The notes under the pieces are model-generated. The model did no database searches, had not been told where the DNA came from, and saw only the letters and a program-made list of their open reading frames with translations. Made by a program: the position numbers and the translations under genes. This document shows positions 20,495-22,424 of a DNA stretch of 22,424 bases, piece by piece; the first letter of the stretch is position 1, and every line of letters starts with the position of its first letter. The stretch comes from Dunaliella salina (taxonomy: Eukaryota > Chlorophyta > Chlorophyceae > Chlamydomonadales > Dunaliellaceae), in NCBI GenBank assembly GCA_002284615.2, contig MU069597.1:147942-170365 (forward strand), written 5' to 3'.

Positions 20495-21167
20495 TGGGCG
20501 TCCGGGCTTGCGCCTGCGCTTCTGCTGCTCCTCGATGCGCCGCTCAGCATCCTTGCGCTGCAGCAAAAGCTCCTTCTCACTCGCTGCCTTCTGCTTCTCC
20601 TGGAGCTGCTCCTTTGAGTGATGGGAGACGCGGGCCTTCTATGCACACTCAGCTGTCGACGCCCCTCAGGTGCAAATATGATTATTGTCTCTCCCACGCT
20701 TTCCCGCAGCCCCAAGAATAATCGTTTTTCTTGCTGTCTGCAGTCATCCCGCACCCTTCAAAAACATTATTTATGCGGGATGACACACTTTATGTATGGT
20801 AAGCGACTGAACATGTCAAGCAAGAATGAGCTCGAATGGCTGAATTCCATTAAATAATCGTTCGTCAGAACTGTTTTGCTGAAGTCCTTGTTGTTTTCTC
20901 CAAGGCTCCACTTCCATTCACTCGAATCTAAATCTCCATCGCTTGTATTACCGCTTTGGTCCTCCAGACACATTGAAGTTACGAGTCCACACAGATGCCC
21001 TTGCTGCCGTGCATTGGAAAGGAAGATGGAGAGCCAGGCTTGTTTTTCAACACTTCATACTCATGGCTGCAGGCTTGCCTGGTCGCATCCACGTTTCCGA
21101 GACAACCCAGAGGCTGCTGCCCAGTGAGGTTTGGGAGAGCTCAGGAGGCGTGGAAGTCAAGGGCAAG
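446..21167 (+). CDS. Class III nucleotide cyclase, multi-exon, partial at both ends (guanylyl cyclase-like)
   Basis: One gene reconstructed from exons 446-551, 1973-2284, 2656-2740, 5175-5379, 6070-6182, 6662-6740, 7460-7655, 9789-9905, 11272-11358, 14058-14216, 14455-14509, 19417-19509 and 21073-21167. All introns begin GT and end AG, and every join keeps the frame except 7655 to 9789. The last six exons form a class III cyclase catalytic domain that would convert a purine nucleoside triphosphate to its 3',5'-cyclic monophosphate and pyrophosphate. Seen: both metal Asp residues (in FMDIVGF and AGDCY), NTASR for transition-state binding, Glu in VETAGD and Ser in FSIFGD at the two purine-selecting positions. 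Family knowledge: guanylyl cyclases use Glu/Cys and adenylyl cyclases Lys/Asp, so GTP use is favoured but not settled. No membrane segment is seen in the recognised exons, suggesting a soluble or peripheral enzyme. The start codon, one middle exon and the 3' end are not resolved. Confidence 0.9.
552..1972 (+). other. Intron of the cyclase gene
   Basis: Donor gtgaga, acceptor gtgcag. It holds an imperfect TTTCA/ATTTCAT-rich tract (about 633-765), a locally duplicated phrase (catgtttgacttc at about 777 and 849; attggagtat followed by caggaccc at about 831 and 888), and a 12-bp tandem repeat (ccagttcaacac) near 1511-1535. Open frames at 1352-1786 (+) and 1758-2081 (-) have no recognisable protein character. 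No gene was found. Confidence 0.6.
633..765. repeat. TTTCA-rich degenerate microsatellite
   Basis: Imperfect reiteration of ttcat/tttcatatc/attttc units over about 130 bases. It is simple-sequence DNA inside an intron, with strand asymmetry (T and C on the plus strand). Confidence 0.85.
1973..2284 (+). CDS. Cyclase gene exon, Ser/Glu-rich linker with basic tail
   Basis: Acceptor gtgcag (1967-1972) and a strong donor gtgagt (2285). A second in-phase acceptor (cacag, exon from 1955) would add six codons. The exon encodes a Ser-rich segment, an acidic patch (EVEELEE) and a basic C-terminal part containing [13 protein letters not shown] (codons 2256-2267) is a second textbook cyclic-nucleotide-dependent kinase consensus. 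Phase 2 exit (CT) joins G of the next exon to give Leu. The composition suggests a disordered regulatory region. No catalytic domain is recognised. Confidence 0.7.
2285..2655 (+). other. Intron of the cyclase gene with a perfect hairpin
   Basis: Donor gtgagt, acceptor ctgcag. The main feature is the perfect 16-bp inverted repeat at 2421-2460. Three overlapping plus-strand open frames at 2302-2681 are frame shadows rich in Cys and Leu without domain character. Confidence 0.65.
2421..2460. repeat. Perfect 16-bp inverted repeat (hairpin) in intron
   Basis: Arms 2421-2436 (agcaacacaagtacag) and 2445-2460 are exact reverse complements around an 8-nt loop (ttgtgttg). In RNA it would form an uninterrupted 16-bp stem. 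Confidence 0.9.
2656..2740 (+). CDS. Cyclase gene exon, 85 nt, acidic helix-like segment
   Basis: Acceptor ctgcag (2650-2655) and donor gtaaag (2741). After the shared Leu codon it encodes 28 residues starting [14 protein letters not shown] and ending LLKSISEQ, open throughout and leaving in phase 0. It is too short to appear as a long open frame, and was recognised from the splice sites, the phase match to 2284 and the protein-like composition. It may be a short amphipathic helix. No known domain. Confidence 0.65.
2941..3150. repeat. GC-rich short interspersed repeat with inverted ends, copy 1
   Basis: Starts ggtatcc and ends ggatac (inverse of each other), with gagcct/aggctc inverted motifs inside. 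A partial inverted copy lies at 21580-21672; both share gggtagggcctc (reverse complement here, around 3090-3110) and an aaaactgcc-type end. MITE-like by shape, but no coding content and no superfamily assignment. Confidence 0.6.
3682..5048. mobile_element. Interspersed repeat family A, copy 1 (interrupted by a hAT-like element)
   Basis: Bases 3682-4271 plus 4935-5048 match 14692-15020 plus about 15506-15885 in the same orientation. Shared blocks include gtaatgt(a/g)c(a/g)tcatgtcaaaa, the aaggaccacccacc motifs, a run of C after catgcacatagaca, and gacgtac(c/a)aaagttatgca. The ends carry short inverted matches, caggagg and cctcctg. Possible 5-bp target duplications are gcacc at the second copy and gggta/gcgta at this copy, if the element ends at cctcctgct. 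No transposase frame is recognised, so it is probably non-autonomous. Confidence 0.7.
4272..4934 (+). mobile_element. hAT-like non-autonomous element, copy A (663 bp)
   Basis: Termini cagaggttggg and cccacctctg are imperfect inverted repeats of the CAGAGGTGGGC type, common in hAT elements (family knowledge). It splits repeat family A: the intact second copy reads straight through acatgtatc at the same site. It is flanked by acatatatc (4263-4271) and acatctatc (4935-4943), an 8- to 9-bp target duplication with one mismatch. An inverted copy lies at 21673-22323, sharing for example the gattgggtgattttt, ggaaaatcc-type and gaacattttc blocks. No transposase is encoded. Confidence 0.75.
5175..5379 (+). 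CDS. Cyclase gene exon, Ser/Ala/Pro-rich linker
   Basis: Acceptor ttcttcag (to 5174), donor gtgagt (5380). It encodes 68 residues plus one base, starting [15 protein letters not shown] and ending SDPPPHG, dominated by Ser, Ala and Pro, typical of a disordered linker. It enters in phase 0 (matching 2740) and leaves in phase 1 (G + CG gives Ala with the next exon). The ATG at the exon start is more likely an internal Met than a start. Overlapping frames at 5074-5529 and 5340-5576 are shadows. Confidence 0.7.
5380..6069 (+). other. Intron with local tandem duplications
   Basis: Donor gtgagt, acceptor ctgcag. It contains a two-unit duplication (about 5643-5697 and 5706-5769, both ending gactgctag) and a minisatellite at about 5905-6055 that runs almost into the acceptor. 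No gene seen. Confidence 0.65.
5905..6055. repeat. Minisatellite of ggcatcatcatgactcg units before an acceptor
   Basis: Four copies of ggcatcatcatg(a/g)ctc begin at 5911, 5957, 6005 and 6033, interleaved with gtgcccat/gtgcctcc spacers. Spacing is irregular (46, 48 and 28 bases). It ends about 15 bases before the acceptor of the 6070 exon. Confidence 0.8.
6070..6182 (+). CDS. Cyclase gene exon, 113 nt
   Basis: Acceptor ctgcag (to 6069), donor gtacac (6183). In the frame fixed by the previous exon it encodes [17 protein letters not shown] followed by a Ser-rich part ending [10 protein letters not shown], with no stop. Phase 1 entry and phase 0 exit match both neighbours. The longer open frame at 6049-6294 is a different frame and does not fit the phases. 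No domain is recognised; the tail is partly duplicated at 6275-6307. Confidence 0.65.
6183..6661 (+). other. Intron containing a duplicated exon end
   Basis: Donor gtacac, acceptor tttcag, phase 0 at both ends. Apart from the exon-like duplicate at 6275-6307 nothing is recognised. The minus-strand frame at 6250-6504 has no protein character. Confidence 0.6.
6275..6307 (+). other. 33-nt mini-exon-like duplicate of the preceding exon end
   Basis: Flanked by atgcag before and gtgtgc after, it reads [11 protein letters not shown], closely matching [11 protein letters not shown] at the end of the 6070-6182 exon, 125 bases upstream. Length is a multiple of three and both neighbours are phase 0, so inclusion would keep the frame. 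It could be an alternative cassette exon or a non-spliced relic of a tandem duplication; the sequence cannot say which. Confidence 0.45.
6662..6740 (+). CDS. Cyclase gene exon, 79 nt, Gly/Ala-rich
   Basis: Acceptor tttcag (to 6661), donor gtaaac (6741). It encodes [14 protein letters not shown], a Gly-rich stretch and MQENALP, leaving one base in phase 1. Entry in phase 0 fits 6182, and exit G + CG gives Ala with the exon at 7460. The acceptor G sits at the start of an eight-G run, so a base-count error there would shift the frame. It is linker-like, with no domain. Confidence 0.6.
6741..7459 (+). other. Intron of the cyclase gene
   Basis: Donor gtaaac, acceptor gctcag. It contains a local duplication of tgtgtttggaaggcacctga (about 6816 and 6860, with a shorter ggaaggcacctga between). 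Overlapping minus-strand frames (6606-7223, 7168-7422) include some charged, helix-like segments around 7240-7330, but they break between frames, so no gene is called. Confidence 0.55.
7460..7655 (+). CDS. Cyclase gene exon, Pro/Ser-rich then hydrophobic segment before the catalytic domain
   Basis: Acceptor gctcag (to 7459); phase 1 entry matches 6740. It encodes a Pro/Ser-rich stretch ([10 protein letters not shown], then [10 protein letters not shown]) and ends [16 protein letters not shown]. In many class III cyclases a short helix with a Leu-Leu-x-x-x-Leu-Pro pattern comes just before the catalytic domain, and DILVSVLRP may be part of it (inference). Donor gtaatg at 7656 gives phase 2, which does not fit the phase 0 start at 9789. 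An alternative end before gtggag near 7640 would fit in phase but with a weaker donor. Confidence 0.55.
7656..9788 (+). other. Intron(s) between linker and catalytic exons; probably hides an exon
   Basis: The phase conflict between 7655 and 9789 means an exon or splice site here is unresolved. One candidate starts after tttcag at 9397 and would enter in phase 2, but it lacks a convincing donor. Also present: tandem ccagtacacca near 8805-8835, a C run near 9137-9149 and tandem atgtgtgcaca near 9509-9540. Minus-strand frame 7813-8433 is long but has no recognisable protein character. Confidence 0.5.
9789..9905 (+). CDS. Cyclase catalytic exon 1: first metal-binding Asp
   Basis: Acceptor ctgcag (to 9788), donor gtatgt (9906). 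It encodes 39 residues: [18 protein letters not shown], then [31 protein letters not shown] is the signature opening strand of class III cyclases; its Asp (codon 9876-9878) is the first of two metal-binding aspartates. Phase 0 exit joins directly to NVKPVNVM in the next exon, as the family order requires. This exon is the firmest anchor for strand and function. Confidence 0.95.
9906..11271 (+). other. Intron of the catalytic region
   Basis: Donor gtatgt, acceptor gcgcag preceded by a pyrimidine-rich tract (about 11242-11265). It contains a 15-G run (10015-10029) that folds with the following C run. Otherwise no repeat or gene is recognised. Confidence 0.7.
10015..10067. repeat. Poly-G runs with adjacent G/C hairpin
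   Basis: A 15-G run (10015-10029) is followed by ggggggaga/tctcccccc arms (10024-10032 and 10037-10045, 4-nt loop) and a second G run ending at about 10067. It could form a hairpin or G-quadruplex. Homopolymers this long are also prone to sequencing-length error. Confidence 0.8.
11272..11358 (+). CDS. Cyclase catalytic exon 2: helix between the metal sites
   Basis: Acceptor gcgcag (to 11271), donor gtaggc (11359), 29 codons, phase 0 at both ends. It encodes [20 protein letters not shown] and LTDVHGVHK, matching the class III pattern (v-k-P-x-x-V-x-x-F-L-N-x-L-F-x-x-F-D-x-L, then Lys leading into the second metal strand). It connects SK of the previous exon to VETAGD of the exon at 14058. Confidence 0.93.
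12517..12564 (+). pseudogene. Decayed copy 1 of the metal-binding exon start
   Basis: In frame it reads [15 protein letters not shown] against [15 protein letters not shown] in the real exon (14058). The alignment has no gaps; the metal-type Asp is kept, Gly is Arg and Cys is Ser. The acceptor context (gccaag) is changed, and the match stops after about 48 bases. It is best explained as an old tandem duplication of exon start plus intron end. Confidence 0.75.
12593..13113 (+). repeat. Segmental duplication, left copy
   Basis: Matches 13423-14057 in the same orientation. Shared landmarks in order: ctctgcactg...atctgctgcc, catcagca(a/c)agcag, tcatccgaagcttt, gggcgaggctt, atcccctctgtt, ctgcgtttcttgc, atggacatcac, gcagcacacg, aacccttgg and ttttatgcatc. 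Each copy runs up to a copy of the metal-binding exon start, so the duplicated unit is intron plus exon start. Confidence 0.85.
13114..13165 (+). pseudogene. Decayed copy 2 of the metal-binding exon start, frameshifted
   Basis: Preceded by ttttatgcatcag, like the real exon (ttttatgcatcgttcaacag). It starts VETAG in one frame and continues [11 protein letters not shown] in the next because of one extra base within the GDCY codons. The shift removes the metal-binding Asp, so it cannot replace the real exon. Confidence 0.8.
13173..13370 (+). repeat. 99-bp minisatellite, two full units plus shorter partial units to about 13450
   Basis: ggctctgc recurs at 13173, 13272 and 13371 (period 99) with near-identical sequence between. 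Shorter related pieces continue to about 13450. Each unit contains ggcatcatgac...cttggacaggctctgc, resembling sequence immediately after exon fossil 1 (gcaatcatgactc...gttggacaggctctgc, 12552-12603). The array therefore seems to have grown from the exon-fossil junction. Confidence 0.85.
13583..13617. repeat. Perfect 12-bp hairpin
   Basis: Arms cttggtgtactt (13583-13594) and aagtacaccaag (13606-13617) with an 11-nt loop. The left duplication copy has only one arm (ccttggtgaacttcc near 12755), so the palindrome arose or was lost after duplication. Confidence 0.85.
13871..14019 (+). mobile_element. tRNA-derived SINE with pentanucleotide tail
   Basis: The left duplication copy lacks this block, showing it is an insertion. 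It is flanked by aacttgg (13864-13870) and aacctgg (14020-14026), a 7-bp target duplication with one mismatch. The head contains tgactcagtcg, close to a tRNA-type A box, and gggtcaaatcc about 40 bases later, 9 of 11 bases matching the B-box consensus GGTTCGANTCC. The 3' end has about four cctttt/ctttc pentamers. The box assignments are by eye. Confidence 0.65.
14058..14216 (+). CDS. Cyclase catalytic exon 3: second metal Asp and purine-selecting Glu
   Basis: Acceptor caacag (to 14057), donor gtgaat (14217), 53 codons, phase 0 at both ends. It begins [17 protein letters not shown]: Asp (14073-14075) is the second metal ligand and Glu (14061-14063) occupies the position that is Glu in guanylyl and Lys in adenylyl cyclases. 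The rest ([20 protein letters not shown], then AMLEAAKQ) is the helix after this strand in the family. Partial fossils of its start lie upstream at 12517 and 13114. Confidence 0.95.
14217..14454 (+). other. Short intron
   Basis: Donor gtgaat, acceptor gcgcag, 238 bases, phase 0 at both ends. Nothing else was recognised. Confidence 0.85.
14455..14509 (+). CDS. Cyclase catalytic exon 4 (55 nt)
   Basis: Acceptor gcgcag (to 14454), donor gtaagg (14510). It encodes [18 protein letters not shown] plus one base. VRVGLHTG is the conserved strand and turn of class III cyclases (R-x-G-x-H-x-G). It exits in phase 1; the shared Gly codon is completed by GC at 19417 to give HTGDVVSG, exactly the expected family continuation, although the intron is about 4.9 kb. 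Confidence 0.93.
14692..15888. mobile_element. Interspersed repeat family A, copy 2 (interrupted at 15021-15505)
   Basis: Direct partner of 3682-5048. It starts caggagg and ends cctcctgct, with gcacc on both sides as a possible 5-bp target duplication. It reads continuously through the site where copy 1 holds the hAT-like element, but is interrupted where copy 1 is continuous (copy 1 passes from aaaatttgggt into ttgtttgct). The minus-strand frames of both copies share a weakly conserved peptide near 3709-3900 and 14724-14993, which may simply reflect common descent. Confidence 0.7.
15021..15505 (+). mobile_element. Insertion of unknown type inside repeat family A copy 2
   Basis: About 485 bases absent at the corresponding point of copy 1 (near 4010-4014). 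It contains tandem ccacagaaaca units (about 15129-15168) and a tandem tctactgcatgcaaaaggcagg (about 15269-15311). An open frame runs through it to 15435, rich in Lys, Gln and Cys, with no recognised domain. The ends are approximate and no convincing target duplication or terminal repeat was found. Confidence 0.5.
16248..16292. repeat. Degenerate copy of a catcccgca hairpin repeat
   Basis: cagtcatcccgcactcctt...cgggatgg resembles the perfect hairpin element at 20741-20785 (cagtcatcccgcacccttc...gcgggatgac). Here the stem is reduced to about catcccg/cgggatg. Possibly a very small MITE family. Confidence 0.5.
16797..16869. repeat. Compound (TG)n(CG)n microsatellite, second tract
   Basis: About 54 bases of TG/GT alternation continue into about 18 bases of GC alternation. 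Polarity matches the tract at 1-75. Long His/Thr or Cys/Val open frames here (16658-16964, both strands) are artefacts of the repeat. Confidence 0.95.
18870..19432 (+). repeat. 94-bp tandem array carrying copies of a 3' splice site and exon start
   Basis: tgactaattg recurs at 18911, 19005, 19099, 19193, 19287 and 19381, an exact 94-base period, after a degenerate partial unit. Each unit contains cc(c/t)caacatgcag followed by gcgacgtcgt or a close variant, the acceptor and first bases of the cyclase exon at 19417. The sixth unit runs into the real exon. The others continue instead into tggttgccccactagtt, which is repeat, not exon. Two ambiguous bases (n at 19070 and 19089) lie in the array. 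Confidence 0.93.
19417..19509 (+). CDS. Cyclase catalytic exon 5: transition-state residues
   Basis: Acceptor atgcag (to 19416), donor gtgggt (19510). With the shared Gly it reads [20 protein letters not shown], then [11 protein letters not shown]. Asn (19482-19484) and Arg (19494-19496) of N-x-x-x-R bind the transition state. Ser (19461-19463) in FSIFGD is at the second purine-selecting position (Cys in animal guanylyl, Asp in adenylyl cyclases). Its first bases are repeated five times upstream in the 94-bp array. Confidence 0.95.
20433..20494. repeat. (ATC)n trinucleotide repeat
   Basis: Nearly pure cat/atc triplets, slightly interrupted at the left end (cattatcaccat). On the minus strand it reads as a poly-Met run directly continuing the coiled-coil fragment at 20492-20638. 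Confidence 0.95.
20492..20638 (-). CDS. Antisense exon-like fragment encoding a charged coiled coil
   Basis: On the minus strand, after an acceptor-like catag (20639 upward), 48 codons read [20 protein letters not shown], then [20 protein letters not shown] and a basic end RRRKPGRP, and pass into the triplet repeat read as Met codons. The heptad-like charge pattern and G/C-ending codons look like real coding DNA, unlike the surrounding intron. An in-frame TAG precedes it, so it needs splicing or is a captured fragment. The continuing frame stops soon after the triplet run. It could be a nested antisense gene, a fossil, or chance; the partner protein is not recognised. Confidence 0.4.
20743..20783. 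repeat. Perfect 11-bp hairpin element
   Basis: Arms gtcatcccgca (20743-20753) and tgcgggatgac (20773-20783) with a 19-nt AT-rich loop. A degenerate relative is at 16248-16292, suggesting a mobile or amplified short element. Confidence 0.85.
21073..21167 (+). CDS. Cyclase catalytic exon 6: C-terminal part of the domain
   Basis: Acceptor ctgcag (to 21072), donor gtgtgg (21168). With the Gly shared from 19509 it reads [15 protein letters not shown], then [17 protein letters not shown]-x-I-x-V-S-E-x-T is the conserved strand after R-M-E-S-T-G in class III cyclases, and VKGK leads to the final G-x-x-x-T-Y strand, which must be in a further exon. Reading through instead adds a short non-family tail and a stop at about 21212. 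Confidence 0.93.
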
Positions 21168-21672
21168 GTGTGGCTGATGCTGATGCTACTTTTTCAGACA
21201 GGCCGTCCTTGAACCCTCTTTTTTGGTGCTTGCAACCTACCACCTGCACGGGAATGAATTGTTGCTTCTCAGGCTGGCTTAACTGTGCAGCTGATTGCAA
21301 GTCTCGCTTTTGAGTCCCGTGATTGCATGAGATGGGCAAGGTTACCTGCGGTGGCATTGTCCCAGGGATTTTTGTCCTTGCTCGTGAAGCCCCTGGGACG
21401 TCTGTTCCACCTGCCATGGAAAGTGCACCTGTACCTAGAAGTAAGGAAGAAGTCAAGGGCATGTGGCCTTGCTGAGAAAGAAACACGAGACACTGCTGCA
21501 AGTGTATCTCTATATATTAATTAATTTATTCATTCATTCATTTATTTATTTGTTTATTTATATGACATGAGTAACTAGGGTGTCCCAATATCTCAAATAC
21601 GCTCGCCGAGCCTCGTCGAGGCTCCCCCTATTTGGGTAGGGCCTCGTTGGGTGGTTATCGTTAGAAAACTGC
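21168..21672 (+). other. 3' region; end of the cyclase gene not resolved
   Basis: A phase 0 exon continuing VKGK with a Gly-x-x-x-Thr-Tyr motif was sought and not found. An open phase 0 segment after ttctcag (21273 to about 21439, followed by gtaagg) is possible, but its protein does not resemble the family. An AT-rich ttaattaatttattcattc tract lies at about 21515-21560, followed by the partial GC-rich repeat. No terminator or polyadenylation site is called. Confidence 0.5.
21580..21672. repeat. GC-rich short repeat, partial inverted copy 2
   Basis: tcaaatacgctcgccgagcctcgtcgaggct and the following gggtagggcctc match the reverse complement of about 3045-3150. It stops exactly where the hAT-like element begins at 21673, suggesting that element inserted into it. 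Confidence 0.6.
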
Positions 21673-22323
21673 CAGAGGTGGGCAACGAGCCCAAATCGCT
21701 GAAAATGTTCTTTCCCACCAATATTTTCCAAATCTGACCACGCCAACCATTATAATACCAATAAAAACTGTGCTCACCAAAAAGTGATGAAAGTCGGAGG
21801 ACCCCAGATCACTCTCCTGGCCTCAGGTCACCCTAAAATGGCCCACAGTTCCACCTCAGGACCATTTTCCACTCCAAAAATTTTGTATTTATAACACCTA
21901 TATACATTGCTAACATCTTGCATATTCAAAATTAGGAAAGGAGGAGGTCAAAAATTGACCTTTTTGGCACCCCTCATGCTGGATTTTCTCCAAGGGAAAT
22001 GGCTGAAATTCCGTTTCTCACCAACCACTGGGTCATTTCACTCCATTTTTTTTTGCAATGATATTTATTTATTATAAGGACTCCAAATCACCAAAAATCA
22101 CCCAATTTAATGCAGTGAGTGGTTGGGAATGGAGTTTGGGTGGTGAAAAAGAAGGGTTCACGTTTTGGCAAATAGCGGAAGTGGCCATGAGTAGCACTTT
22201 TCAAACTCAGGAGCTATAGAAAGCTACCATGTGATGCTCAGCACAAAAAGTGCCAAGTGGGGCCGCCTTGCCGAGGGAACAATTCAAAAGTGGCCCTATT
22301 GAGGCCTTCGGCGCCCACCTCTG
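21673..22323 (-). mobile_element. hAT-like non-autonomous element, copy B (inverted)
   Basis: Begins cagaggtgggc and ends gcccacctctg, a terminal inverted repeat of about 11 bp. Internal sequence is the reverse complement of 4272-4934 (for example ctccaaatcaccaaaaatcac opposite gtgatttttaatgatttgg). Flanks aaaactgc and aaaaattt match at only 5 of 8 bases, so the target duplication is eroded or absent. No transposase. Confidence 0.7.
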
Positions 22324-22424
22324 AAAAATTTTACACAACCGGCGAAACCCCCCCCCCCCCCCTATTGGATATTATTTTTGGGTGGGACCCCTCTGAGCCA
22401 TGCCCCCCCCCCCCCCCAAACCCC
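22324..22424. other. C-rich end of window
   Basis: About 100 bases with C runs near 22350-22362 and 22404-22417. No gene or other repeat recognised. Confidence 0.7.

Larger units (their letters stand above)
19510..21072 (+). other. Intron with antisense coiled-coil fragment and hairpin
   Basis: Donor gtgggt, acceptor ctgcag. It contains the (ATC)n tract (20433-20494), the antisense coding-like fragment (20492-20638) and the hairpin at 20743-20783. The plus frame at 20077-20721 is long only because of the triplet repeat. Nothing is recognised in 19510-20070. Confidence 0.7.

Noticed and set aside
20077..20721. 214-residue open frame with Ser run
   Set aside because: Held open by the (ATC)n triplet repeat; the minus strand of part of it looks more protein-like.

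Overview
The window looks like nuclear DNA of a eukaryote, most likely a chlorophycean green alga with an intron-rich, repeat-rich genome (Dunaliella- or Haematococcus-like; this is inference from gene style and repeat content, not an identification). There is no bacterial-type gene packing. Nearly every long open frame is a chance frame or a repeat. What holds together is one plus-strand, multi-exon gene crossing almost the whole window.

The gene is a class III nucleotide cyclase. Six consecutive exons (9789-9905, 11272-11358, 14058-14216, 14455-14509, 19417-19509, 21073-21167) join in phase and give a nearly complete catalytic domain of about 202 residues. Both metal-binding aspartates and the Asn/Arg transition-state pair are present. 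A Glu sits at the first purine-selecting position, as in guanylyl cyclases, and a Ser at the second. Upstream, seven exons (446-551, 1973-2284, 2656-2740, 5175-5379, 6070-6182, 6662-6740, 7460-7655) also join in phase and encode a low-complexity, Ser/Pro-rich, apparently soluble N-terminal region with two dibasic kinase-type sites. The join from 7655 to 9789 does not fit in phase, so at least one exon or splice site there is unresolved. The first exon(s) and the last exon(s) were not found and may lie outside the window.

The introns carry most of the unusual structure. Within 11359-14057 lie two decayed copies of the start of the metal-binding exon, a segmental duplication, a 99-bp minisatellite and a tRNA-derived SINE with target-site duplication. 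The 14510-19416 intron ends in six 94-bp tandem repeats, each carrying a copy of the 3' splice site and the first bases of the next exon. The real exon is the last copy. A 33-nt mini-exon-like duplicate lies at 6275-6307.

Mobile and repeated DNA includes two inverted copies of a hAT-like non-autonomous element (4272-4934 and 21673-22323) and two copies of a longer repeat family (about 3682-5048 and 14692-15888). Each copy of the longer family is interrupted by a different insertion. There are also a GC-rich short repeat (2941-3150, 21580-21672), compound (TG)n(CG)n tracts and several perfect hairpins. A coiled-coil-coding fragment lies antisense at 20492-20638.
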